Of a DNA stretch of 64,000 nt, positions 29,709 to 40,311 are shown piece by piece. Every line of letters begins with the position of its first letter. Within the stretch, counting starts at the first letter, position 1. The stretch is from Rubrimonas cliftonensis (GTDB lineage Bacteria > Pseudomonadota > Alphaproteobacteria > Rhodobacterales > Rhodobacteraceae): the NCBI RefSeq assembly GCF_900107585.1, contig NZ_FNQM01000003.1:496001-560000 (forward strand), written 5' to 3'. The notes below the pieces were generated by a model, which saw only the letters and a program-made list of their open reading frames with translations, had not been told where the DNA came from and ran no database searches. A program made the position numbers and the translations under genes.

Positions 29709-30854
29709 ATGCTGCTCAGCAGGACGATGAGTGCGTTCGGCGCCCCGGCGCTCGCGGCGGCGGCCCTTGCGGCAGGCTTCGCCTGCGCGGCCGAGCCCGC
29801 CGCCTCCGTGGTGACGGTGCTGAGCATCGCCGAGCCCCATGCCCGCACGCTCCTGCTGCGGGGCGCGACCGAGGCCGACCGCCGGGTGGAGGTGCGCGCC
29901 GAGATCGGCGGGCTTGTCGCGTCGGAGCCGCTGCGCGCGGGCGCGTTGGTCGCCGCGGGCGACGCGCTGTGCGAAATCGACCCCGGCGAGCGGCCGGCGA
30001 ATCTCGCCGAGGCGCAGGCGAACCTGCGTCAGGCCGAGGTCGAGTACGCCGCGGCCGTGCGTCTGCGCGACAAGGGTTTCACGGCAGAGACGGAATCGCT
30101 GACCAAGGCCGCCCGGCTCGAAGCCGCGCGCGCCCAGCTCATGCGCGCCGAGATCGCCATGGGGCGGCTGACGATGACCGCGCCCTTCGCCGGCGTGCTG
30201 GAGACCGACGCCGCCGAGCGCGGCGCGCTGCTGCAGGCGGGCTCGGTCTGCGCGACGCTGCTCTCGCTCGACCCGATCAAGCTGGTCGGCTACGCCGCAG
30301 AGACGGACGTCGACGCGCTCGAGGTCGGCGGCGCGGCGACGGCGAGGCTTGCGACGGGGCGCGCCGTGGCGGGCGAGATCCGCTTCGTCGCGCGCTCGGC
30401 GGACCCCGAGACCCGCACCTATCGCGTCGAGGCCGTCGCGCCGAATCCCGATCTCGACATCCGCGACGGGATGACGGCGGAGATCACCGCGGAGCTGCCC
30501 GCCTCGCCCGCGCATTTCCTCCCGCAGTCGGCTTTGACGCTCGACGACGACGGAGCGCTGGGCGTGCGGCTGGTGGAGGACGGCGCCGCGCGTTTCCACG
30601 CTGTCGGAATCGTCGCGGAGGCGCGCGAGGGCCTGTGGCTCTCCGGCCTGCCCGATCGCGCCGAGGTCATCGTCGTGGGTCAGGAGTTCGTCTCCGACGG
30701 CCAGCCCGTCGCCCCGACGCGGCGCGACGCGAGGCCGATGGACGCCGGCCCAGGCGCGGGTTCAGGCGCAGGCCCCGGCGAGAGCCCCAGCGGCGCCGAG
30801 GCCGGAGCCGACGCCGCCGACGGGCCGTCGCCTCTGGCCGAGGCCCGCCCGTGA
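29709..30854 (+). CDS. RND efflux periplasmic adaptor (membrane fusion protein)
   Basis: Predicted 381-residue periplasmic adaptor with an N-terminal signal sequence (hydrophobic stretch ending near SGAC-like FACAAEP). VEVRAEIGGLVASEPLRAGALVAAGDALCEID and LTMTAPFAGVLETD are the two halves of the barrel-sandwich (lipoyl-like) domain. A short coiled hairpin lies between, and beta-barrel and membrane-proximal parts follow. The tail from about 340 is Pro/Gly/Ala-rich. GGAAG precedes the ATG by 5 nt. It is followed by the overlapping pump gene. Confidence 0.9.
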   Translation: MLLSRTMSAFGAPALAAAALAAGFACAAEPAASVVTVLSIAEPHARTLLLRGATEADRRVEVRAEIGGLVASEPLRAGALVAAGDALCEIDPGERPANLAEAQANLRQAEVEYAAAVRLRDKGFTAETESLTKAARLEAARAQLMRAEIAMGRLTMTAPFAGVLETDAAERGALLQAGSVCATLLSLDPIKLVGYAAETDVDALEVGGAATARLATGRAVAGEIRFVARSADPETRTYRVEAVAPNPDLDIRDGMTAEITAELPASPAHFLPQSALTLDDDGALGVRLVEDGAARFHAVGIVAEAREGLWLSGLPDRAEVIVVGQEFVSDGQPVAPTRRDARPMDAGPGAGSGAGPGESPSGAEAGADAADGPSPLAEARP

Positions 30855-33800
30855 CCGGGCTCGTCACCTGGGCCGTCGCACGCGCGCGCATGATCGTCGC
30901 GCTGGTGCTGCTCAGCATCGGCGCGGGCATGGCGGCCTATGTCGGGCTTCCCAAGGAGGGCAGCCCGAACATCGACGTGCCCGTGCTCTACGTCTCCGTC
31001 GCCCTGCCCGGCGTGTCGGCGGAGGACAGCGAGCGCCTGCTGGTGCGGCCGCTCGAGGCCAAGCTCCGCGGGCTGGAAGGCATGAAGGAGATGCAGGGCG
31101 TCGCCTCGGAGGGCCACGCCGGTCTGGTGCTGGAGTTCGACTTCGGCTGGGACAAGACGCGCACCATCTCGCAGGTGCGCGCGCTGGTGGACGAGGCTCA
31201 GGCCGAGATGCCGGCCGACGCGCTGGAGCCGACGATCAACGAGGTGAACCTGTCGGCCTTCCCGATCCTTGTCATCAGCCTCTCCGGCTCCGCTCCCGAG
31301 CGCACCCTGCAGAAGCTCGCCAGGGACATGCAGCGCGACCTGGAGGCGCTGACCCCGGTTCTGGAGGTGGGCGTCGCCGGCGCCCGCGACGAGCTCATCG
31401 AGGTGATCGTCGATCCGATCAAGCTGGAGAGCTACGACGTCACCGTGCCCGAACTGCTGCAGGTGGTCAGCGCGAACAACGCGCTGGTCGCGGCGGGCGC
31501 GGTGGAGAGCCGCAGCGGTCGGTTCTCGCTGCGGGTGCCGGGGAACTTCGAGACGGCGCAGGAGATCAACGAGACGCCGGTGCGCGTCTCCGGCGACCGG
31601 ATGGTGACGATCGGCGACATCGCCGAGATCCGCCGCACCTTCGAGGACCGCACCAGCGTCGCGCGCTACGACGGCCGGCCCACCGTGGCGCTGCAGGTGA
31701 AGAAGCGGCTCGGCTACAACATCATCGACGCCGTCGAGGAGGTGAAGGCGCGGGCGCGGCAGATCGAGGCGACATGGCCCGACGCGCTGCGGACCTCGGT
31801 CCACGTCACGTTCTCGATGGATCAGTCCGTCGAGGTGCAGGACATGGTCGGCCAGCTCGAGGGCTCGGTGCTGACCGCGGTGGGGCTGGTGATCCTCGTG
31901 GTCGTGCTGACGCTGGGCGGGCGCTCGGCGGGGCTCGTCGGGCTGTCGATCCCGCTGTCGTTCCTGCTGACCTTCGCGGTGCTGGCGGCGTTCGGCATGA
32001 GCGTCAACAACATGGTGATGTTCGGGCTGATCCTCGCGGTGGGGATGCTTGTGGACGGCGCCATCGTCGTCTCCGAATACGCAGACCGGCGCATGACCGA
32101 GGGCGCCGAGCCGGAAAGCGCCTATGCGGAGGCGGCCAGGCGGATGTTCTGGCCGGTGACGGCCTCCACGGCGACGACGCTCTGCGCGTTCCTGCCGATG
32201 CTGTTCTGGCCGGGGATGCCGGGGCAGTTCATGGGGCAGCTGCCGATCACGCTGATCTTCGTGCTGTCGGCCTCGCTGGTCGTCGCGCTGATTTTCCTGC
32301 CGGTGCTGGGCGGCGTTCTGGGGCGGGCCTCGGTGAACGGCGGTCGGGCGATGCGCCGGCTTGGCGGGCGCGCGGCGCGGCCGGGCGCGGCGCCGCTGCC
32401 GAAGGGAGCGCGCCGCACGCTGTTCGGGCGGCTCATCTCGCTTGTCGTGACCAATCCGCTCGGGCCGGCGCTCGCCATCGGCGCGGCCTGCGGCGGCATC
32501 TATCTCGTGTACGACTACTATGGCGGGCACAACCGCGGCGTGGAATTCTTCGTCGAGACCGAGCCCCAGCGCGCCATCCTCTACGTTCGCGCGCGCGGCA
32601 ACCTCTCGCTGGAGGAGAAGGACAGGCTCGTGGCGGACGTGGAGCGGCGGGTGATCGGCGTCGAGGGCGTGGCGGCGCTGTTCTCGTTCGCCGGCGACGG
32701 CGGTCTCCAGAAGCAGGGCGGCGAGGGCCCGAAGGACAGCGTCGGCGAGTTGCAGTTCGAGCTCGAGCGCTGGGGCGAGCGCCGCGACGGCAAGACCATC
32801 CTCGCGGAGATCGTGGAGCGCGCGCAGACGGCGCCCGGCGTCATCGTGGAGCTGGCCGAGCAGAAGGACGGCCCGCAGCAGGGCAAGCCGATCCAGATCC
32901 GCCTAGAGGGCTTCGACTGGCCGGCGCTGCAGGCGGCGGCCGGCGAGCTCTCCGACAGGCTGTCGCGCATCGAGGGCCTGCGCGAGATCGAGGACACGCG
33001 CCCCCTGCCCGGCATCGACTGGCGCGTGAAGGTCGACCGCGAGGCGGCCGGCCGCTTCGGCGCGGACGTGCAGACCATCGGCGCGGTGGTCAGCCTCGTC
33101 ACGCGGGGCGCCCTGCTCGACGTCATGCGCCCCGACGACAGCGACGAAGAGATCGACATCCGCGTGCGCTTCCCGCAGGGCGACCGCGTGCTGACGACGC
33201 TGGAGCGGGTGAAGCTGCGCACGCAGATGGGGCTCGTGCCGCTCAGCAACCTCTTGACGGTGACGCCGGCGCCGGCGCTCGCCGAGATCACCCGGATGAA
33301 CGGCTCGCGCATCCTCGTGGTGAAGGCCAACGTCGACCCGGGCGTGAACGTCAACGAGAAGATCGCCGAAATCGCCGCGTCGCTGCAGGAGGACCCGCTG
33401 CAGAGCGTGCGGCCGGTGTTCCAGGGCGATCAGGAGGAGCAGGAGGAGAGCCAGCAGTTCCTCATGACCGCCTTTGCCGGCGCGCTGGGCCTGATGTTCG
33501 CGATCCTGCTGGCGCAGTTCAACAGCGTCTACAACTCGGTGCTGGTGCTGAGCGCGGTGGTCATGTCGGTCACGGGCGTGCTGATCGGCATGATGGTGAT
33601 GGACCAGACTTTCTCGATCATCATGACCGGCACCGGGATCGTCGCGCTGGCGGGCATCGTGGTGAACAACAACATCGTGCTGATCGACACGTTCCAGGAG
33701 CTGAGCCGCTCCATGCCGCCGCTTGAGGCGATCGTGCGCACCGCTGAGACGCGCATCCGCCCGGTGATGCTGACCACGATCACCACCATGGCGGGCCTTG

Positions 33801-34225
33801 CGCCGATGATGTTCGCCGCCAGCATCAACTTCGACGGCGTCGGGCCGGGCTTTGCGGCGCTGATGGCGGCGGGGCCGCTGACGGCGGCCGGCTGGGCGGC
33901 GCTCTACGGTTCGATCGTCTCGGTGGGCGCGCCGGTGGCGCTGTGGTGGACGCAGCTGGCGACGGCTGTGGTCTTCGGGCTGGGCGTCTCCACGGTGCTG
34001 ACGCTGGTCGTGACGCCCTCGGCGCTGGCCGCTCGGGTATGGTTCTGGCGCGGCGTCGGCTGGCTCGCGGTGACGCTCGCCGGCGGCGCGCAGGCGCGGG
34101 CGGACCGGCGGCTGCGCGCCCGATCCGCCCGCATCGCGCCGCCGGAAATCCTGTGGGAGGCCGCGCCGCCCCCGCCCGGCCCGATCGCGTTTCCGCCGCG
34201 CGCCTACGCCGACGCCGCCGAATAG
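30851..34225 (+). CDS. RND efflux pump permease (HAE family)
   Basis: Predicted inner-membrane RND transporter of 1124 residues that exports compounds by proton exchange together with the adjacent adaptor. The GTG start overlaps the adaptor stop (GTGA). Twelve transmembrane segments in two repeats and two large periplasmic loops are seen. The TM4 motif reads GMLVDGAIVVSEYADRRM: the first Asp is kept and the second is Gly. The TM10 region reads GIVVNNNIVLID, with Asn where AcrB has Lys940; this is common in the family. No outer-membrane factor or regulator gene is adjacent. Substrates unknown. Confidence 0.92.
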   Translation: MTGLVTWAVARARMIVALVLLSIGAGMAAYVGLPKEGSPNIDVPVLYVSVALPGVSAEDSERLLVRPLEAKLRGLEGMKEMQGVASEGHAGLVLEFDFGWDKTRTISQVRALVDEAQAEMPADALEPTINEVNLSAFPILVISLSGSAPERTLQKLARDMQRDLEALTPVLEVGVAGARDELIEVIVDPIKLESYDVTVPELLQVVSANNALVAAGAVESRSGRFSLRVPGNFETAQEINETPVRVSGDRMVTIGDIAEIRRTFEDRTSVARYDGRPTVALQVKKRLGYNIIDAVEEVKARARQIEATWPDALRTSVHVTFSMDQSVEVQDMVGQLEGSVLTAVGLVILVVVLTLGGRSAGLVGLSIPLSFLLTFAVLAAFGMSVNNMVMFGLILAVGMLVDGAIVVSEYADRRMTEGAEPESAYAEAARRMFWPVTASTATTLCAFLPMLFWPGMPGQFMGQLPITLIFVLSASLVVALIFLPVLGGVLGRASVNGGRAMRRLGGRAARPGAAPLPKGARRTLFGRLISLVVTNPLGPALAIGAACGGIYLVYDYYGGHNRGVEFFVETEPQRAILYVRARGNLSLEEKDRLVADVERRVIGVEGVAALFSFAGDGGLQKQGGEGPKDSVGELQFELERWGERRDGKTILAEIVERAQTAPGVIVELAEQKDGPQQGKPIQIRLEGFDWPALQAAAGELSDRLSRIEGLREIEDTRPLPGIDWRVKVDREAAGRFGADVQTIGAVVSLVTRGALLDVMRPDDSDEEIDIRVRFPQGDRVLTTLERVKLRTQMGLVPLSNLLTVTPAPALAEITRMNGSRILVVKANVDPGVNVNEKIAEIAASLQEDPLQSVRPVFQGDQEEQEESQQFLMTAFAGALGLMFAILLAQFNSVYNSVLVLSAVVMSVTGVLIGMMVMDQTFSIIMTGTGIVALAGIVVNNNIVLIDTFQELSRSMPPLEAIVRTAETRIRPVMLTTITTMAGLAPMMFAASINFDGVGPGFAALMAAGPLTAAGWAALYGSIVSVGAPVALWWTQLATAVVFGLGVSTVLTLVVTPSALAARVWFWRGVGWLAVTLAGGAQARADRRLRARSARIAPPEILWEAAPPPPGPIAFPPRAYADAAE

Positions 34226-34230
34226 CGGCG
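34213..34230. terminator. small hairpin at the RND/uup convergent end
   Basis: CGCCGC and GCGGCG (6 bp, 6-nt loop) overlap the RND stop codon and lie 8 nt before the uup stop on the other strand. The 12-nt gap leaves no room for a longer terminator, so the two transcripts probably overlap at their ends. Confidence 0.3.
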
Positions 34231-34237
34231 GCGCCGC

Positions 34238-36091
<1,854 letters not shown>

Positions 36092-36134
36092 GGCCGCCTT
36101 CTCGCGCGTGCGAAGGCCGCGGTCAACGGGGGCG

Positions 36135-36713
36135 TCAGGCGGTTCTGCGCAGCACGCGCAGGCGGGTCTCGCCATGGCGGCGGTCGTCCTCGACGTCCCA
36201 GCCCTCGGGGAGCGGCTCGGGGTCTTCGGCCGCCGTCTCCACCACCGCAAGCGCCGCGGGGACGAGCCAGCCGCCCGCCGCGGCGCCCGCCAGCGCCGGC
36301 GCCACGAGGCCCTTGCGATAAGGCGGATCGAGGAAGGCGAGGTCGTAGGGCGCGCCGCGGCAGGGGCCGAGCGCCGTCGCGTCGCGGCGGTAGATCTTCG
36401 ACGCCCCGATCAGGCCGAGGGACTCGACGCTCTCGCGGATCAGCGCGCGGCTCGGGCCGTGGTCGTCCACGAAAAGGCAGTGAGTCGCGCCGCGCGACAG
36501 CGCCTCCAGCCCCAGGGCGCCCGTGCCGGCGAAAAGGTCGAGCACGCGCATTCCCTCCGGCGGCGACGGCTCGGCGTAGCCGCCATGGGCGAGATGGTTG
36601 AACAGCGCCTCTCGCACCCGGTCGGAGGTGGGGCGCAGATGCGCCGCGCCGCCGCCCGCGGCGCCGGGCGCGGCGAGCGCCCTGCCCCGCAACCTGCCGC
36701 CGACGATTCTCAT
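36135..36713 (-). CDS. rsmD: 16S rRNA (guanine966-N2)-methyltransferase
   Basis: SAM-dependent methyltransferase that modifies G966 of 16S rRNA, 192 residues. It begins MRIVGGRLRGRAL, shows HLRPTSDRVREALFNHL and motif I VLDLFAGTGALGLEALSRGA, and has the catalytic motif LAFLDPPYRKG (DPPY type). All are diagnostic of the RsmD family. It lies 43 nt upstream of uup. Confidence 0.93.
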   Translation of the reverse strand: MRIVGGRLRGRALAAPGAAGGGAAHLRPTSDRVREALFNHLAHGGYAEPSPPEGMRVLDLFAGTGALGLEALSRGATHCLFVDDHGPSRALIRESVESLGLIGASKIYRRDATALGPCRGAPYDLAFLDPPYRKGLVAPALAGAAAGGWLVPAALAVVETAAEDPEPLPEGWDVEDDRRHGETRLRVLRRTA

Positions 36714-36813
36714 CGGGCGGCCCGGCCTTCGCGTCCGGTAATGGCGCGGGCGCGCCGGCCTCGCGGGCCCGCCGCGTCGGCGGCCCCGCACGGTGCGCCC
36801 GGTCGCGGCGGCG

Positions 36814-38040
36814 TCACAGCACCGCGTCGAGCGCGTCGACCAGCCGGGCGATCTCGGCCTCGCTGGTGTAGTGCAGGAAGGAGAGGCGCAGCGCGCCGTG
36901 GCCCTCGTCGACGCCCATCGCCTCAATCAGCCGACGGGCGTAGAAATGCCCGCCGCCAGCCATCACGCGATGCCCGGCGAGCGCCGCGGCGAGCTCCTCG
37001 CCCGGTCGGCCGGCGACGAGGGCCACCGTCGGCGCGCGGCGCGCGGGGTCGGTCGGGCCCAGCACCCGGATGTCGTTGCGGCACCGCAGCCAGTCCATCA
37101 GCGGCGCCAGCAGCGCGATCTCGCGCGCGCGGATCAGATCATGGACGCGGGCGGTGGTGACGTCGGGCGCGCCGCCCTGTGCGAAATGGCGGGTGTGCAG
37201 CGCCTCGATGTAGTCTGCGACGCCGGCCATGGCGGCGACCTGCGCGTGGTCGGGGCCGGCGGGGACCAGCTTCTTGCGGATCTCGCCGGCATTGAACCAG
37301 TGGCTCTGGTTCGGCAGCCGGTCGGCGAGCTTGCGGCGCACGACCATGACGCCCTGGTGCGGCCCGAAGGTCTTGTAGGCGGAGAACAGGTAGATGTCGG
37401 CGCCCGTCTCCGCGACGTTCGGAAGGCCGTGGCCACAGTAGCTCACCCCGTCGACGCAGACGAGCGCGCCGGCGGCGTGCGCCTTCGCGGCGATCTCGGC
37501 GACCGGATTGATCTCGGCGACGATGTTGGAGGCGTGCGGAAAGGCGACGAGGCGCGTGCGCTCCGACAGCAGCGCGTCGAGGGCGGCGGGGTCGAGCGAG
37601 CCGGTGTCGGGGTCGACCTTCCACTCGCGCACGACGATCCCGCGCTGGGCGAGGCGCCGCCACGGGCCGGAATTGGCCTCGTGGTCCTGGTTGGTGACGA
37701 TGATCTCGTCGCCTTCGGCCCACATCTCGCGGAAGGCCTGCGCGAGGACACAGGCGTTCTGCGTGGTGGACGGGCCGAAATGCAGCTCGTCGGCGTCGAC
37801 GCCCAGCATCGGGGCGAGCCGCTCGTACGACTCGTCCATCGCCGCGCCGGCCGCCATGGAGAGCGGATAGGGCGCGTAGGGCTGGACCTTGGTGCGCGTG
37901 TAGAACCGCGTCAGCCGGTCGATGGTCTGGCGGCAGGGGTAGCTGCCGCCGGCGTTCTCGAAGAAGCCCCAGCCCTCGAGCGCGGGGTCGGAGAAGGCGG
38001 GGAACTGGGCGCGCGCGAAGGCGGTGTCGAACTGGGTCAT
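36814..38040 (-). CDS. class V aminotransferase, cysteine desulfurase-like
   Basis: PLP-dependent protein of 408 residues of the fold type I class V group. The PLP lysine is in LFSAYKTFGPHQGVMVVRR. FENAGGSYPCRQTID is the N-terminal element of CsdA/SufS-like proteins, and VSYCGHGLPNV and NQDHEANSGPWRRL match the cofactor-binding region. No SUF or ISC genes are adjacent, so it may not be the main cysteine desulfurase. Substrate uncertain. Confidence 0.8.
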   Translation of the reverse strand: MTQFDTAFARAQFPAFSDPALEGWGFFENAGGSYPCRQTIDRLTRFYTRTKVQPYAPYPLSMAAGAAMDESYERLAPMLGVDADELHFGPSTTQNACVLAQAFREMWAEGDEIIVTNQDHEANSGPWRRLAQRGIVVREWKVDPDTGSLDPAALDALLSERTRLVAFPHASNIVAEINPVAEIAAKAHAAGALVCVDGVSYCGHGLPNVAETGADIYLFSAYKTFGPHQGVMVVRRKLADRLPNQSHWFNAGEIRKKLVPAGPDHAQVAAMAGVADYIEALHTRHFAQGGAPDVTTARVHDLIRAREIALLAPLMDWLRCRNDIRVLGPTDPARRAPTVALVAGRPGEELAAALAGHRVMAGGGHFYARRLIEAMGVDEGHGALRLSFLHYTSEAEIARLVDALDAVL

Positions 38041-38063
38041 GCGCCCTGTTGTCGGGCGCCGCG

Positions 38064-38109
38064 GGCCCTGCGTCCAGAGCGCAGGGCCGCGGGCGTCGCC
38101 GCCCGCGGC
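38064..38109 (-). terminator. tandem hairpins after the BCCT gene
   Basis: Two near-perfect hairpins follow the BCCT stop codon. The first (38086-38109) has 10-bp arms GCCGCGGGCG/CGCCCGCGGC, and on the transcribed strand its loop is GCGA, a GNRA tetraloop. The second (38064-38088) has 9-bp arms GGCCCTGCG/CGCAGGGCC with a 7-nt loop. They overlap by 3 nt. No T-run. Confidence 0.6.
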
Positions 38110-38119
38110 TTGAAGCGTC

Positions 38120-39736
38120 TCAGGCGCGCCGCGGCTCGCTGCGCAGCCCCATGACGATGGCGACGCACATGACGAGCAGCACGATCGTGAACGGGAATCC
38201 CGTCGAGACCGCCATCGCCTGCAGCGCCGTCAGACCGCCGCCGAGCAGCAGGGCGATCGCCACCAGCCCCTCGAACACGCACCAGAAGACGCGCTGGGGC
38301 ACCGGAGCGTCGACCTTGCCGCCGGCGGTGATGGTGTCGATCACAAGCGACCCCGAATCCGACGAGGTGACGAAGAAAACGATCACCAGCACGATGCCGA
38401 TGAACGAGCTGATCGAGGCCAGCGGCAGCGCGTCGAGCATCGCGAACAGCTTCAGTTCGAGCGGCGCCTCGGTCACGGCCTGGTAGCCGTCGTTGAGGAT
38501 CTGCCCGATGGCGACGCCGCCGAAGGCGTTCATCCACAGCACGCACACCAGCGACGGGATGATCAGCACGCAGATCAGGAATTCCCGCACCGTGCGGCCC
38601 CGGCTGACGCGGGCGATGAACATGCCGACGAAGGGCGACCAGGAGATCCACCACGCCCAGTAGAACGCCGTCCACCCCTGCGAGAAGTTGGCGTCCTCGC
38701 GGCCGAAGGGCATCGCGAGCGCAGGCAGGTAGCCGATGTAGGCCACGAGGCTGTCGGCGAAGCCGGTGAACACCGCAAGCGTCGGCCCCACCGCGACGAT
38801 GAAGATGAGCAGGAGCAGCGCCAGCACCATGTTCGCCTCGGACAGGCGCTTCACGCCCGCGTCCATCCCCGCAAGCACCGATACAAGGGCCACGCCGGTG
38901 ATGGCGGAGATCAGGATCACCTTCGAGGTGTCGGTCGACGGGATGCCGAAGAGGTAGTCGAGACCCGCGTTCGCCTGCTCCGCGCCGAAGCCGAGCGACG
39001 TCGCGAGGCCGAACAGCGTCGCGAAGACGGCGAGGATGTCGATGAGATGGCCCGGCCAGCCCCAGACGCGCTCGCCGAGCAGCGGATAGAACGCGGAGCG
39101 GATCGTCAGCGGCAGCCCCTTGTTGTAGCTGAACAGCGCCAGCGACAGCGCCACCACGGCGTAGATCGCCCAGGGGTGAAGGCCCCAGTGGAAGATCGTC
39201 GCGGCCATGCCGAGGCGCGCGGCCTCCGCCTCGTCGCCGGCGGCGCCGCCGAGCGGCGCCCAGCTCCCGGGCGCGCCGGCGTTCTCCGCGAAGCTCGAGG
39301 AGAAGTGCGAGATCGGCTCGGAAACGCCGTAGAACATCAGGCCGATGCCCATGCCGGCCGCGAACAGCATCGCGAACCACCCGGTGTAGCTGTAGTCGGG
39401 CGTCGCATCGGGGCCGCCGAGGCGAACCGAACCCCAGGGCGAGACGATCAGCATGAGACAGAAGATCACGAAGACGTTGGCGGCTGAAATAAAGAACCAG
39501 TCGAGCGAACTGGTCATCCAGTCACGGATCGACGTGAACACGGGCTCGGCAACGTCATGAAACAGTAGTGTGAAAAAAACGAACGCTATGACTGCAATAC
39601 CCGAAATCATAAAGACCGGATTATGTATGTCGAGAGGAAATGGACCCAAGTTTGCCTGAATGTTGTCTTGACCAATTTCATACTCAGTATCGATGACGCT
39701 TTCCGGCGGTGCGTCGAATGCCGTTTGCTCGGTCAT
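38120..39736 (-). CDS. BCCT-family transporter (betaine/carnitine/choline)
   Basis: Predicted inner-membrane symporter of 538 residues with about 12 helices that brings in quaternary ammonium compounds for osmoprotection or catabolism. Signature stretches are GWFAMLFAAGMGIGLMFYGVSEP, LHPWAIYAVVALSLALF and GWTAFYWAWWISWSPFVGMFIARVSRGRTVREF, all read in parts. The tryptophan-rich segment supplies the aromatic substrate box in the family. The ATG at 39736 has AAGGAG 8 nt upstream. The first about 80 codons are less GC-rich than the rest. Confidence 0.93.
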   Translation of the reverse strand: MTEQTAFDAPPESVIDTEYEIGQDNIQANLGPFPLDIHNPVFMISGIAVIAFVFFTLLFHDVAEPVFTSIRDWMTSSLDWFFISAANVFVIFCLMLIVSPWGSVRLGGPDATPDYSYTGWFAMLFAAGMGIGLMFYGVSEPISHFSSSFAENAGAPGSWAPLGGAAGDEAEAARLGMAATIFHWGLHPWAIYAVVALSLALFSYNKGLPLTIRSAFYPLLGERVWGWPGHLIDILAVFATLFGLATSLGFGAEQANAGLDYLFGIPSTDTSKVILISAITGVALVSVLAGMDAGVKRLSEANMVLALLLLIFIVAVGPTLAVFTGFADSLVAYIGYLPALAMPFGREDANFSQGWTAFYWAWWISWSPFVGMFIARVSRGRTVREFLICVLIIPSLVCVLWMNAFGGVAIGQILNDGYQAVTEAPLELKLFAMLDALPLASISSFIGIVLVIVFFVTSSDSGSLVIDTITAGGKVDAPVPQRVFWCVFEGLVAIALLLGGGLTALQAMAVSTGFPFTIVLLVMCVAIVMGLRSEPRRA

Positions 39737-39829
39737 GGAACGCTCCTTCTCATGATTTTTGGGCGGCCGCGTGCGGCGACTGGCGTACCGCAACTTCCCG
39801 CAGATCGCCGCAAATTGCAAACCGCCGGC

Positions 39830-39850
39830 CTGTCAGCGCGCGCGTGACAG
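39830..39850. promoter_or_regulatory. inverted repeat between BCCT and DUF4149 genes
   Basis: CTGTCA and TGACAG flank a 9-nt GC alternating core in the 164-nt divergent spacer. The position fits an operator acting on either gene. No protein partner is suggested. Confidence 0.3.
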
Positions 39851-39900
39851 CGCCGCCCGGTCTGCTAGATGAGCGCCACGACAAGGCTGGGAGGTGTGGG

Positions 39901-40311
39901 ATGCACGAGATTGTTGCGCCTTTGGCGCTGGGGATCCTGATCGGCGGCATGGGGCTGTTCTCGCTCGTCGTGGCGCCGACTGCCTTCCGCGCGCTTCCGG
40001 TCGAGACGGCGGGGCGGTTCGTGCGCGGCCTGTTCCCGCACTACTACCTGTTCGTCATCGGCGCCGCGGCGTTCTCGGCCGTCGCGCTCGTCGGGCCGGC
40101 GCCCTACCTCGCGGCGATGATGATCGGCGTGACCGCGCTCGGTCTGCTGGCGCGGCAGGTGCTGATGCCGCGCATCAACGCGCTGCGCGACCGGCAGGGC
40201 GCCGGCGACGCGGGCGCGGCGAAATGGTTCGGCCGGCTGCACGGCGTTTCGGTCGCGATCAACCTCGTGCAGTTCGTCGCCGCGCTGGCCGCCGTGGCGC
40301 TCTATGTCTGA
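39901..40311 (+). CDS. DUF4149-like membrane protein
   Basis: Predicted 136-residue integral membrane protein with four helices and a central LPHYYLF-type FPHYYLFVIGAA element. The N-terminal GMGLFSLVVAPTAFRALP segment and a late RLHGVSVAINLVQFVAAL helix match the DUF4149/TMEM205-like group. Function unknown. GGGAGG lies about 8 nt before the ATG. Its stop overlaps the mazG start by 8 nt, suggesting one transcript. Confidence 0.7.
   Translation: MHEIVAPLALGILIGGMGLFSLVVAPTAFRALPVETAGRFVRGLFPHYYLFVIGAAAFSAVALVGPAPYLAAMMIGVTALGLLARQVLMPRINALRDRQGAGDAGAAKWFGRLHGVSVAINLVQFVAALAAVALYV

Noticed and set aside
30680-32530. 616-codon minus-strand frame antisense to the RND operon
   Set aside because: His/Gln/Arg-rich shadow; the plus strand carries a clear RND transporter over the same bases.
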